A DNA stretch of 64,000 bases from an uncultured Bacteroidales bacterium (lineage in GTDB: Bacteria > Bacteroidota > Bacteroidia > Bacteroidales > UBA932), in the NCBI GenBank assembly GCA_945948555.1, contig CAMFBM010000002.1, forward strand, positions 60,105 to 124,104, read 5' to 3'. The notes beneath the pieces were generated by a model. The model made no database searches. It saw only the letters and a list, made by a program, of their open reading frames with translations, and was not told where the DNA came from. Position numbers and translations under genes: made by a program. This document shows, one piece after another, positions 33,239-42,018 of this stretch (position 1 is its first letter; the number at the start of each line of letters is the position of its first letter).

Positions 33239-33706
33239 GTCATCGCCGATATCGTCGTCCGAGTCGTCGAAGTCAAAGCCCATCTGCGCAGCGAGTCTGT
33301 CCGAGACATCATCAGGAACCTCGAAACTGAGTGATTCCCAGAGAGTTTCCATCTGCCTGCGGTCCTTCTTGGTCGGCCTTCCGGCACCCGGGTCCCTCTT
33401 CAGGAAGAATGTCTCGACAGGATGCCTGAGCTTGTCCAGTTCCGCCTGAGGGGTGATGTTCTCGGCAAAATCCGGGACCAGTTTCGCTCCCATTCGCTTG
33501 TCGGACAGGGCCAGGACCCTGTAGGTGAATGTGACCGCACCTTTCCTTGCCGCAATCACGTCGCCCGGCCTGACCGCCTTGGATGGCTTCACGTCACCTC
33601 CGTTCAGTCGTATTTTACCTCCTTTGCAGGCCTGTGTGGCCTCATTGCGGGTCTTGAAGACCCTTATTGCCCACAAATATTTATCAATTCTCGTATCTTC
33701 CGCCAT
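33233..33706 (-). CDS. hslR: S4-domain RNA-binding protein (heat shock protein 15 family)
   Basis: 157 aa; RIDKYLWAIRVFKTRNEATQACKGGKIRLNG S4 signature. Confidence 0.88.
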   Translation of the reverse strand: MAEDTRIDKYLWAIRVFKTRNEATQACKGGKIRLNGGDVKPSKAVRPGDVIAARKGAVTFTYRVLALSDKRMGAKLVPDFAENITPQAELDKLRHPVETFFLKRDPGAGRPTKKDRRQMETLWESLSFEVPDDVSDRLAAQMGFDFDDSDDDIGDDI

Positions 33707-33740
33707 CGTTTATATTTCCGAAATATTGAGTATTCCGCAT

Positions 33741-34868
33741 TTACTCTTCGTCTTCTTCCTGAGGCTCTGTGTCCAGGCCCTCGTAGTCCTCGCCTTCGAG
33801 GAAAGGGGCTGCGTCGGGATTTATGTAGGGGTCTGTCTGCTCGCATTCCTCGACCATGGCCTCAAGCAGGACAGAGCTCTTTTCGACCGGCACAATGAGG
33901 AAATCCGGCATATCCGCCGGAATCAGCACCGTCTCTCCGCTTTTCAGACGGCATTCGCTGGTGTTTGCTTTCCCGTCAGAGGAAGCCGCCTGGATGGAAA
34001 CCTCCCCGCGGATGCAGGTGTAGATGATGAACCGTCCGAATTTCTCTGTGGAGATACGTAGTGCATCATTGATGTGCATCTCATTGACAGTAAACTCTTT
34101 GCACTGGATTAACCTGTTGATTGCCTCCCCGGTGCGTGAATCTGCCGGCTGAAAGGCTCTCCCGTCATATTTCCTGTAGTCGATGAAATCAATGGCCTCC
34201 TCCAGCATCAGTGGCTCGTCTCCTTCTGAGGCTTGCGTTCTTCCTGTTCCTGCCGTTCTTCCTTTTCCAGCCGATTCTTCTTTCCCTGCCGTTCCATTTG
34301 GATTCCAGAGCCTGAGATTCAGCTCGGAAGACTCCTGCACCACTGCGATACGCATCTTTCCGGCTGCTGAGTGGACCGTCCCTGGGAGGATGTCAATGAA
34401 ATCACCCGCCTTCGGGCGGATGACGTTGAGAACCTCGTTCGCGCTACCTTCAAGGCAACGATTGTAGAACTCTGCAACTGAAATGTCCTTGTTGAATCCC
34501 ATCCGGATGAGAGCCTTCGGGTCGGCCTCAAGGATGTACCAGCTCTCCCTTTTCCCGAGAGCATCGTACCTCTGGGAGGCAATCTCGTCGTCGGGATGAA
34601 CCAAGAGGGGAGTCTCTCCGTTGATTTCCAGGAACTTGATGCTAAGTGGAAACTGCCTGCCGTACCACTGGTAGATGTCCTCACCGACAATCCTTTCAAG
34701 ATATGTCTCCATCAGGTCGCTGAGGGTGTTCCCCCCGAGCCATCCTCCCTGCACAACCTCAGAATCTGCAAATCCCAGATCCGCAATCGTCCATATTTCC
34801 TTACCCCACACCCCATTCTCTTCCTGAGGGACAAATTTCAGCGGGTACAACTGTCTTTTTTCTTCCAT
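33741..34868 (-). CDS. manA: Mannose-6-phosphate isomerase, class I
   Basis: 375 aa; PLSIKFLEINGETPLLVHPDDEIA zinc-site motif, GTVHSA; carries a low-complexity insert. Confidence 0.88.
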   Translation of the reverse strand: MEEKRQLYPLKFVPQEENGVWGKEIWTIADLGFADSEVVQGGWLGGNTLSDLMETYLERIVGEDIYQWYGRQFPLSIKFLEINGETPLLVHPDDEIASQRYDALGKRESWYILEADPKALIRMGFNKDISVAEFYNRCLEGSANEVLNVIRPKAGDFIDILPGTVHSAAGKMRIAVVQESSELNLRLWNPNGTAGKEESAGKGRTAGTGRTQASEGDEPLMLEEAIDFIDYRKYDGRAFQPADSRTGEAINRLIQCKEFTVNEMHINDALRISTEKFGRFIIYTCIRGEVSIQAASSDGKANTSECRLKSGETVLIPADMPDFLIVPVEKSSVLLEAMVEECEQTDPYINPDAAPFLEGEDYEGLDTEPQEEDEE

Positions 34869-35081
34869 ATTAGGTCTTGTCTATGCAAACGGCAAAGATA
34901 AGAAATTTTCGCGATGAACATTCGCTCCGGTGTAATTTCGAAGGAAAGTGGGGCTTGTTTTTCTGCGGTAGCTAATTGGAAGTGCTACTTTTGAAGTTTG
35001 ATTGCAGAGATACGTCAGGAGGTTATCCTCGACCTACCGAGGAAGAAAAAGAGCCTGTCCGAGGACAGCTGACCATGTCGG

Positions 35082-35711
35082 CTATGCTCCGATGGTATAG
35101 CTGTTAAGCTTCTCTCTCACTCGAAGGACCTTCACTCTGAGGGTGCCGTCCGTGCAATCCATCTCGCGGGCCATCCTCTCGCGTGACCTGCCGTCAATCA
35201 TCAGCCCTACCAGCTTTTGGTCATTAGCCTTAAGACGACCGATTGTGTCCCAGATGTGCTGCTCGCTCTCGCGCGAGATAAGCTTTGTATCCGATGCCCA
35301 GGTGCAGTCAGCGAACTCCGAAGAGTAGTCGCTGTCGAGGCCGAAGTAGTCGTCGTTCTCCTGGTCATCGTAGGAGAGTGTAACCTTCAGCCCCTTGCTG
35401 ATCTTAGGAGTCAGCTTCCATAAGAAGTTCCTGCAGGTCTTGTAGACCCATCCCTCGAAGTTGCGTCCTACCTTGAAGCTGCCTCTCTGCTCGTTCACGT
35501 GAAGCCAAGCCTCATGGACGAGGTCATCCACATCCTGATCCGAGAGAATCGACATGAATCGACCGGAGAGGTTGCGGATGTTCTTGTTGACGAGTTTGTA
35601 AAGGTATGCTCCGAAGAGGTCATTGCTCGCGCCGAAGCCGGCCACGGGCTCAAGTTCAAACAATGTCGGAATAGTTTGGTAATCTGCGGGAGATGAATTA
35701 ATTTTGCTCAT
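35082..35711 (-). CDS. RNA polymerase sigma factor, sigma-70/ECF-like
   Basis: Region 2-like DVDDLVHEAWLHVNEQRGSFKVGRNFEGWVYKTCRNFLWK and region 4-like HTH; ORF track extends to 35777 but MSKINSS at 35711 is a likelier start. Confidence 0.75.
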   Translation of the reverse strand: MSKINSSPADYQTIPTLFELEPVAGFGASNDLFGAYLYKLVNKNIRNLSGRFMSILSDQDVDDLVHEAWLHVNEQRGSFKVGRNFEGWVYKTCRNFLWKLTPKISKGLKVTLSYDDQENDDYFGLDSDYSSEFADCTWASDTKLISRESEQHIWDTIGRLKANDQKLVGLMIDGRSRERMAREMDCTDGTLRVKVLRVREKLNSYTIGA

Positions 35712-35906
35712 GAAGTAAAGGAAAAAATGTTTTTGTAACGGCATTACAAATATAACATTCAATCCTCTGATTATCAAATAATTAGGGAACGATATACAAG
35801 CTTACATCATTTGGCGAAGCTTCATTAGTATCAGTGCATTGAACTTACAGTAAAATAATGGTACTTCTCTAAGAGGGCCGAGGTCACATCATTTTAGCTG
35901 ATTTTT

Positions 35907-36905
35907 TTAGAATGTAAGCATCTTGCATCGATACTTGTATGAGACAATATACTGTTTCTTGAGTTCTTCCGACAGGAAGGACTTCTCAATCAAGTGAATA
36001 GCCTTAGGGGCAGGTTCCTGAAACATCTTCAGTTCTTGCTTGATCACCCTGTCGTTCAGTCCTATCCTTCTGCCGAATTCGACAAAGTCTTCGTAGCCTA
36101 TGTTATGAGTTTCGGCTTTATTCATTCCTTCCTTGAATAATCCGTTTTTGAGAGCAAAGATCTGTGGCTCACGAAGCTGAAGAGAAGTGTTGACAAGGTC
36201 ATATGCAGGACTGAGACGATATTCTCCATCCTTCTCGATGAGCGAGAAGTTCTTCAGGTGAGCATCGTCATTCAAAGTAACGAAGTTGAATAGTATGATT
36301 CTATAGAATCGCCTTATATCAATCAAGGCTGCCTTCACATATTTGTGGATCAACTCCGCACATTCTTCATAGCTGGACTTGTCATACTTGAATAGCCTGC
36401 CTCCATTGTCCTTGCTCCAGCCAAGAAGTGCTGCAAAGTCCTCTTGCTTGTACTTGCCGCCAGGATATACATCGAAACGGCGTGTGATGTATGCAGCTTT
36501 ACCATCCTCGAAGAAGCAGAGTGCGTTAGGTGCAGTCTCTATTGCATAGACCTGTGATGCAATCTGCATTGTCACATGTTCATTAGCAGCACAATAATCT
36601 TTATTGATGATTTGATAACCTATAGGACGCGGCTTTAGGATGTATGTCCCCTGTTCACCATCACGGGTGTACCTCAGGTTGTTGTCTTCTCCCACGATGA
36701 TCGAGAACTTAGACTGTGCTCCGGAGAGAGAGATGCGTCCGATGTTCTGTATCGGCTCGTCAGAGGTGTTCGAGTCATTCTCCGGACTTAATCCTGGGAA
36801 TATGTGTGAAACCTGCCTGCTGTCAAAGAGAACTTTAGTGGCAATAGGGGAGTATGTGTCATAGCCATCCATCAAGGTGGATGGACATATGGTCAATATC
36901 TTCAT
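35907..36905 (-). CDS. hipT: HipT-like kinase (HipA lacking the N-terminal subdomain)
   Basis: 332 aa; Gly-loop ISLSGAQSKFSIIV, catalytic NFVTLNDDAHLKNFSL, LSPAYDLVNTS; ATGA overlap with the upstream gene. Confidence 0.82.
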   Translation of the reverse strand: MKILTICPSTLMDGYDTYSPIATKVLFDSRQVSHIFPGLSPENDSNTSDEPIQNIGRISLSGAQSKFSIIVGEDNNLRYTRDGEQGTYILKPRPIGYQIINKDYCAANEHVTMQIASQVYAIETAPNALCFFEDGKAAYITRRFDVYPGGKYKQEDFAALLGWSKDNGGRLFKYDKSSYEECAELIHKYVKAALIDIRRFYRIILFNFVTLNDDAHLKNFSLIEKDGEYRLSPAYDLVNTSLQLREPQIFALKNGLFKEGMNKAETHNIGYEDFVEFGRRIGLNDRVIKQELKMFQEPAPKAIHLIEKSFLSEELKKQYIVSYKYRCKMLTF

Positions 36906-37228
36906 ATTTCAATTGGTCTTACTGTTATTGCTCCGATAGTGTCTGTCTGACAGGTCGCCAGAAGAATGCCGAAGTCGTCTTCGGGGTCGATCCTCAAAAG
37001 CTGTGACTGAACCATGCGGTTTTCACCTTCGGAAAGCATGTTCGCAAAGGCAGGGAATAGATGAGGGGATGTGTATGGCTCGCTCTGCAGTGGAAGAGTA
37101 AGACTGACCGGTTGTGCGTCCTCTCCAAGAAGATACGCCCTGTCATATATAAACGAAAACTCACGGCTATCACTCTCCGTAAGTATGCCGCACCTTATAC
37201 CGTGCAGATAGATTTCACATTGTCTCAT
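36902..37228 (-). CDS. hipS: HipS-like protein (stand-alone HipA N-terminal subdomain)
   Basis: 108 aa couple_hipA-like: GILTESDSREFSFIYDRAYLLGEDAQPVSLTLPLQSEPY...FANMLSEGENR; ATGA overlaps at both ends. Confidence 0.8.
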   Translation of the reverse strand: MRQCEIYLHGIRCGILTESDSREFSFIYDRAYLLGEDAQPVSLTLPLQSEPYTSPHLFPAFANMLSEGENRMVQSQLLRIDPEDDFGILLATCQTDTIGAITVRPIEI

Positions 37229-37416
37229 AGTATTGCGGTCAATTTAAGTCCGAGGACGTTGCAGATGGACAGATAGGTGGAAATTTTCGGATCGCCCTGA
37301 CCGCGCTCCGCCGCTACAACTGTATTGATGCTGATGCCGGCAAGGTCAGCCAGTTCCTGCTGAGTGATCTTCAAGGCTTTTCTTCGTTCCTTAATCTGTG
37401 CTCCTAAAGTCTTCAT
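37225..37416 (-). CDS. hipB: HipB-like XRE-family HTH antitoxin/repressor
   Basis: 63 aa; LGAQIKERRKALKITQQELADLAGISINTVVAAERGQGDPKISTYLSICNVLGLKL. Confidence 0.88.
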   Translation of the reverse strand: MKTLGAQIKERRKALKITQQELADLAGISINTVVAAERGQGDPKISTYLSICNVLGLKLTAIL

Positions 37417-37437
37417 ATTCCCAATGTGTTGGTAATT
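37417..37437. promoter_or_regulatory. HipB operator candidate O1
   Basis: ATTCCCAATGTGTTGGTAATT: arms ATTnCCAA/TTGGnAAT around TGTG. Confidence 0.7.
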
Positions 37438-37442
37438 TTAAG

Positions 37443-37473
37443 CAAAACTAATGCTAATAAATGAAAAATGCAA
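37443..37473 (-). promoter_or_regulatory. Candidate hipB promoter
   Basis: Minus strand TTG (37473-37471) - N20 - TAGTTTTG (37450-37443). Confidence 0.5.
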
Positions 37474-37476
37474 GAA

Positions 37477-37497
37477 AATCCCAATGTATTGTGAATT
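37477..37497. promoter_or_regulatory. HipB operator candidate O2
   Basis: AATCCCAATGTATTGTGAATT, same register as O1, offset 60 bp. Confidence 0.65.
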
Positions 37498-37537
37498 ATA
37501 CTTAATTTGATGCCTGATAGGTGTTTCTGTTAGAATA

Positions 37538-37558
37538 AATCACAATGTGCTGGGAATT
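37538..37558. promoter_or_regulatory. HipB operator candidate O3
   Basis: AATCACAATGTGCTGGGAATT, offset 61 bp from O2. Confidence 0.65.
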
Positions 37559-37708
37559 ATATAGATGGTCTGAAGTTGAAAAAGAATAGGCTGACCCAAA
37601 TGAAAACTCACTATTTTTGGTTTCCTCCTACTCGATTGGTATGAGATTTTAGGAATCTTCAAAAAATAACCAGCATCATCTATGAATAATCTTTACGGAG
37701 AATAAACC

Positions 37709-39055
37709 TTAGAATTCTGCGGCGGAAATCATCTTTGCCCGGATTCTGTCATTGCAGAGGTTGCCCAGGCTGCCTGCGTGGGTGTGTCCAAGGTCAGAAG
37801 CCTTCAGAGGGGCGTCGGGATTCTGCCTCTTGGGGCTGTAGCAGAAGCGGCCTTCGTTCACCTCAATTCCGACGCTTCTGTAGGCATCCCGGAACGGCAT
37901 TCCCTCAAGGGTCCTTCTGTTGACCTCCTCGACGGTGAAGAGGTAATCGTAGATTCCGGATTTCAGAATGTCCGTGCTGATTTGAATGTGCTCAAGCATA
38001 TACCTGGTCATCTTCAGACAATTGTGCATCAGTTCGAGGGCCGGGAAAAGGATGTCCTTGAGCAGTTGGAAATCACGGTGGTAGCCGTGCGGTAGATTGC
38101 TGCAGAGCAGGTTGATTTCGTTCTCCGCCCCGAGAATCCTGTTGCAGTTCCCCCTGATTATTTCCCAGACATCCGGATTTTTCTTGTGAGGCATTATGCT
38201 GGAGCCGGTCGTCAGTTCGTCAGGAAATTTTATGAATCCGAAATTAGGACACATGTAGAGACAGCAGTCCGCAGCCAACTTGTTGAGGGTCAATGCGACG
38301 GAGCCCATTGCAGAGGCAACCGCCCTCTCGCATCTTCCCCTGCTCAGCTGTGCCGCAACGGCATTGTAATCCATCGAACGGAATCCGAGCAGGTCCGTAG
38401 TCATCTGTCTGTCAAGCGGAAAGGAACTTCCATAGCCTGCGGCTGAGCCGAGGGGATTCTGATCTGTTACGGAATATGCACCCCTGAGCATATACATGTC
38501 GTCAGAGAGGGCCTCTGCGTATGCCCCAAACCACATTCCGAATGATGAAGGCATAGCCACCTGGCCGTGCGTGTAGCCCGGCAGAAGCACTTCCTTGTGT
38601 TTCTCGCTGAGTTCCTGAAGGGTGTCAAACAGTTCCAGAACCTCGTCCCTGGTCTTCCGAAGTTCGTCTTTCAGGAAAAGTTTGATGTCCACCAGCACCT
38701 GGTCATTCCTGGAGCGTCCCGAGTGGATTTTCTTCCCGATTTCCCCGATGCGCCTTGTCAGGAGCAGCTCAACCTGCGAATGGATGTCCTCCACATCGTC
38801 CTCAAGGATGAAATTCCCTTCCCGTATTTCCTTTAGAATACCGTCCAGAGCTTCGGTGAGGGTGTCAAGTTCCTCTTTCCTGAGCAGACCTATTGATTCC
38901 AGCATCCGTATGTGAGCCTTTGAACCGATGACGTCATATTCCGCAAGACGAAGGTCCAGAACCCTGTCGTTCCCGACTGTAAATGCTTCCACGAGGTCGG
39001 TTGCCTGCGTCCCCTTATTCCATAGTGTTGAATTGTTTCCCATATTCGATGACAA
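37709..39055 (-). CDS. argH: Argininosuccinate lyase
   Basis: 448 aa; TTGSSIMPHKKNPDVWE fumarase/lyase signature. Confidence 0.95.
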   Translation of the reverse strand: MSSNMGNNSTLWNKGTQATDLVEAFTVGNDRVLDLRLAEYDVIGSKAHIRMLESIGLLRKEELDTLTEALDGILKEIREGNFILEDDVEDIHSQVELLLTRRIGEIGKKIHSGRSRNDQVLVDIKLFLKDELRKTRDEVLELFDTLQELSEKHKEVLLPGYTHGQVAMPSSFGMWFGAYAEALSDDMYMLRGAYSVTDQNPLGSAAGYGSSFPLDRQMTTDLLGFRSMDYNAVAAQLSRGRCERAVASAMGSVALTLNKLAADCCLYMCPNFGFIKFPDELTTGSSIMPHKKNPDVWEIIRGNCNRILGAENEINLLCSNLPHGYHRDFQLLKDILFPALELMHNCLKMTRYMLEHIQISTDILKSGIYDYLFTVEEVNRRTLEGMPFRDAYRSVGIEVNEGRFCYSPKRQNPDAPLKASDLGHTHAGSLGNLCNDRIRAKMISAAEF

Positions 39056-40151
39056 ATTCGATGTATTTTTCTATTCCTTCTTCAATCTCTTCGACAAACA
39101 CAAATTCATTCTTTCTGTGTGATCTGGATGAGTCTCCCGGGCCTATTTTAATTGCATCGCATCCAATCCTCATCCAGTCAGAAGTGGTGGGGGAGTGGAA
39201 TGTCTCATTCCCTGTCCTGAGACAGATTTCTGTCAGTATTGACCCCTGGGATGTCGCACTGGAACGGTTGGAGAGGTTCCTGGCCTTGAGATTGCTCCTG
39301 CAGATTCCCTGGAGCTCTTCAAGGATTTCGGCATTGGAGTAACTCTCGTTGGGCCGTATGTCAATGACGAAACTGCATCTGTCAGGAATTACATTGTGGG
39401 CTGTCCCTGCGTATATCTGTGTGACGTTCAGGTTGATATCTCCCATTCTGGACGGCCTTGTGAATCTATGCCCGCGGATTTTTTCAATGTCTTCAATTGC
39501 AATGTAGATTGAATTGATGCCTTCGTTTCTTGCCGCGTGTCCGCTTTCTCCTGCGGCTTCTGCATCAATCACAAGCAATCCTCTCTCGGAAACCGCAGCC
39601 TTCATTCCGGTCGGCTCTCCGACAATTGCGTGGCTAATCCGACTTAAGCGCATTCCCCATAATGATGTCATTCCGTCTTTGCCGGATTTCTCCTCTTCGC
39701 AGGTAAGTACGAGAGTCAGATTTGTGTTTATTCTATTATTTACGGTATATAAAAAAGTCTGAATCATCGAGACGCAGGATGCTCCGTCATCGTTGCTTCC
39801 GAGTCCGGCGACAATTTCATCTGGGCTCTTTACCTCTTTTCCCGTTATCTCCGAAATAATTGCTGCCGCTCTGGAATAATCCGGGCTGAAGGGGTCGAAG
39901 TCATATCCTGAAGCAGGCTGGACCGTGTCGATGTGTGCGCATAGCATCAGAGTCGGCTTTGTGCTATCCGCGATGTGTTCCGCAACTATATTGTTGCCTA
40001 TTCTTTCAAAAGGAATCTTTTTCTCTTCAAGATATGAACACAGCAGCGTACAGACCGCCTCCTCTTCGAAGGACGGTGACGGCACTGCCACCATCCTTCG
40101 AAGCAGCTCTGCCGCTTCCGCAGTCATTTCCCTTATTCCTTCAACTTCCAT
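39015..40151 (-). CDS. M20 family deacylase (ArgE-like; probable N-acyl-citrulline/ornithine deacylase)
   Basis: 378 aa; LMLCAHIDTVQPASGYDFDPF, GLGSNDDGASC metal-site motifs; lies within the arg operon. Confidence 0.85.
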   Translation of the reverse strand: MEVEGIREMTAEAAELLRRMVAVPSPSFEEEAVCTLLCSYLEEKKIPFERIGNNIVAEHIADSTKPTLMLCAHIDTVQPASGYDFDPFSPDYSRAAAIISEITGKEVKSPDEIVAGLGSNDDGASCVSMIQTFLYTVNNRINTNLTLVLTCEEEKSGKDGMTSLWGMRLSRISHAIVGEPTGMKAAVSERGLLVIDAEAAGESGHAARNEGINSIYIAIEDIEKIRGHRFTRPSRMGDINLNVTQIYAGTAHNVIPDRCSFVIDIRPNESYSNAEILEELQGICRSNLKARNLSNRSSATSQGSILTEICLRTGNETFHSPTTSDWMRIGCDAIKIGPGDSSRSHRKNEFVFVEEIEEGIEKYIEFVIEYGKQFNTME

Positions 40152-40164
40152 ATTTCTTGAATAC

Positions 40165-40965
40165 CTATTTCAAAACAGTCCCGACATTATTGAGCAGATT
40201 GGAGGCATGTTTGATGACAACCCTTTCGACCCCTGAGCCAATTGCCCTGAAAGCATTTGAGAGTTTCGGAATCATCCCGTCAGCAACCTTCCCCTCCGCT
40301 TTCAATTTCTCAAACCCATCTCTGTCAATGGATGGAATGACGCTCTCCTCGTCATTCCTGTCCATCAGCACCCCTTTCTTCTCAAAGCAGTAAACAAGTT
40401 CAGTCTCAAATCCTTCCCTTGCCATTGCAATGCTCACTGATGAGGCGATGGTGTCCGCGTTGGTGTTCAGCAGGTTGCCCTGTCCGTCGTGGTTGATGGC
40501 GCACAGAACCGGCACAATGTCCTCCCCAACGAGTTTTTTCAAGAAGTCTCCGTTCACGCTCTCCGCAGTGACGTCTCCCACAAATCCGTAGTCAACCATC
40601 TGTCCTCCGATTTCCACGGGGGGACGGCGCACAGCCATGATGACGTTCCCGTCTGCTCCGCTCAAACCGATGGCATTGCATCCTGCACTTTGCAGAAGCG
40701 CAGTTATGCTCTTGCTGCACCACCCGGCGTAAACCATCGTGACAATCCTCAGAGTCTCTTCGTCAGTCACCCTCCGGCCCTCAATCATCACCGGCTCCAT
40801 TCCAAGGCCTTTCTGAATCCTGCTTGCCAGAACCCCTCCTCCGTGCACAAGGACCTTCTTCCCCGGCAATGCGGCGAAATCTTTCGTGAACTGATTGAGC
40901 AACAGAGGGTTGTCAACGATGTTTCCTCCGATTTTTATGACCTTCAACCTTTCCATAGCTGTCAA
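40165..40965 (-). CDS. argB: N-acetyl(acyl)glutamate kinase
   Basis: 266 aa; VIKIGGNIVDN, VLVHGGG. Confidence 0.92.
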   Translation of the reverse strand: MTAMERLKVIKIGGNIVDNPLLLNQFTKDFAALPGKKVLVHGGGVLASRIQKGLGMEPVMIEGRRVTDEETLRIVTMVYAGWCSKSITALLQSAGCNAIGLSGADGNVIMAVRRPPVEIGGQMVDYGFVGDVTAESVNGDFLKKLVGEDIVPVLCAINHDGQGNLLNTNADTIASSVSIAMAREGFETELVYCFEKKGVLMDRNDEESVIPSIDRDGFEKLKAEGKVADGMIPKLSNAFRAIGSGVERVVIKHASNLLNNVGTVLK

Positions 40966-41012
40966 CTGATTTTCTTGTTTTCAGTCATTTCCCCCCCTGA
41001 GGAATGACCTCG

Positions 41013-41966
41013 TCAGAGCGAGAGAAGAATCTCCTTCAGCACGGTCTGTGCTGAGACAACCCTGTTTGCAGCCTCCGGAATGACAATCGACCTCTCGCTC
41101 TCGATGACATCGTCAGTCACAATCATATTCCGTCTGACCGGGAGACAGTGCATAAAATAGGCATTGTCAGTGAGGGCCATCTTCCTGCTGTCGACCGTCC
41201 AACTCCTGTCTGTGGACAGTACCTTTCCGTAATTGTCCCCGGAGTATGCCGCCCAGTTCTTCGCGTAGATGAAATGTGCTCCCTCGAAAGCCTTGTCCTG
41301 GTCGTATTCCACTTTTGCATTTCCGACAAAGAATGGGTCCAGTTCGTAGCCGTGCGGATGAGTAATGACAAATTCATAGTCTGTCAGGTTCAATCCTTCT
41401 GCAAACGAGTTCGGAACGGCCTGGGGGAGTGCCCTTGGGTGCGGCGCCCAGGTAAGAACCACTTTCGGCCTTTCTACTGTCTTGTACTCCTCGATGGTGA
41501 TCATGTCCGCAAATGTCTGGAGAGGATGCCTTGTTGCAGCCTCCATACTGAAGACCGGCTTCCCTGAATATTTTATGAACTGGTTGAGTATGACCTCATT
41601 GTAGTCGTCTTCCTTGTTCTCGAACCTGGCGAACGACCTGACTCCGATGACATCGCAGTAGCAGCCCATCACCGGGATTGCCTCGAGCAGATGCTCCGGC
41701 TTGTCCCCGTCCATTATCACCCCTCTTTCCGTCTCCAGTTTCCAGGCGCCCTGATTCACATCCAGGACGATTACATTCATTCCCAGGTTCATTGCCGCCT
41801 TCTGGGTGCTGAGCCTTGTCCTCAGACTTGAATTGAAGAAGATCATCAGCAGGGTTTTGTTCCTGCCGAGCTTCTGGTCAGCAAAAGGATTTTCCTTTAC
41901 ATATTTCGCTTTTTGGAACGCCTCGTTGAGGTCTCCCAGTTGTTTTACCGATGTGAAATGTCTCAT
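41013..41966 (-). CDS. argF': N-succinylornithine carbamoyltransferase (ArgF')
   Basis: 317 aa; FFNSSLRTRLSTQKA, MHCLPVRRNMIVTDDVIES; Pro90 verified by codon CCG (minus strand, 41699-41697). Confidence 0.9.
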   Translation of the reverse strand: MRHFTSVKQLGDLNEAFQKAKYVKENPFADQKLGRNKTLLMIFFNSSLRTRLSTQKAAMNLGMNVIVLDVNQGAWKLETERGVIMDGDKPEHLLEAIPVMGCYCDVIGVRSFARFENKEDDYNEVILNQFIKYSGKPVFSMEAATRHPLQTFADMITIEEYKTVERPKVVLTWAPHPRALPQAVPNSFAEGLNLTDYEFVITHPHGYELDPFFVGNAKVEYDQDKAFEGAHFIYAKNWAAYSGDNYGKVLSTDRSWTVDSRKMALTDNAYFMHCLPVRRNMIVTDDVIESERSIVIPEAANRVVSAQTVLKEILLSL

Positions 41967-41972
41967 AATCGT

Positions 41973-42014
41973 TACTCAAGTTCATAAATTATCTGTCGCC
42001 GTGAGGCTAGTGCT
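41973..42014. repeat. Partial copy of the 7474-7520 intergenic sequence
   Basis: TACTCAAG-TTCATAAATTATCTGTCGCCGTGAGGCTAGTGC aligns with the reverse complement of 7474-7520 (TACTCAAGTTTCGCAAGTTCATAATTATCTGTTATCGTGAGGGTTGTGC). Confidence 0.7.
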
Positions 42015-42018
42015 TAAT

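Noticed and set aside
34980-35080. Small dyads (CCTCG/CGAGG, CTGTCC/GGACAG) between manA and the sigma gene
   Set aside because: Short stems without a clear U-tract or conserved pattern; most likely an ordinary terminator or chance
39738-39750. ATTTACGGTATAT in the ArgE-like gene, matching the 45.4 kb tandem repeat
   Set aside because: 13-nt AT-rich match inside a coding region, plausible by chance; no extended similarity seen
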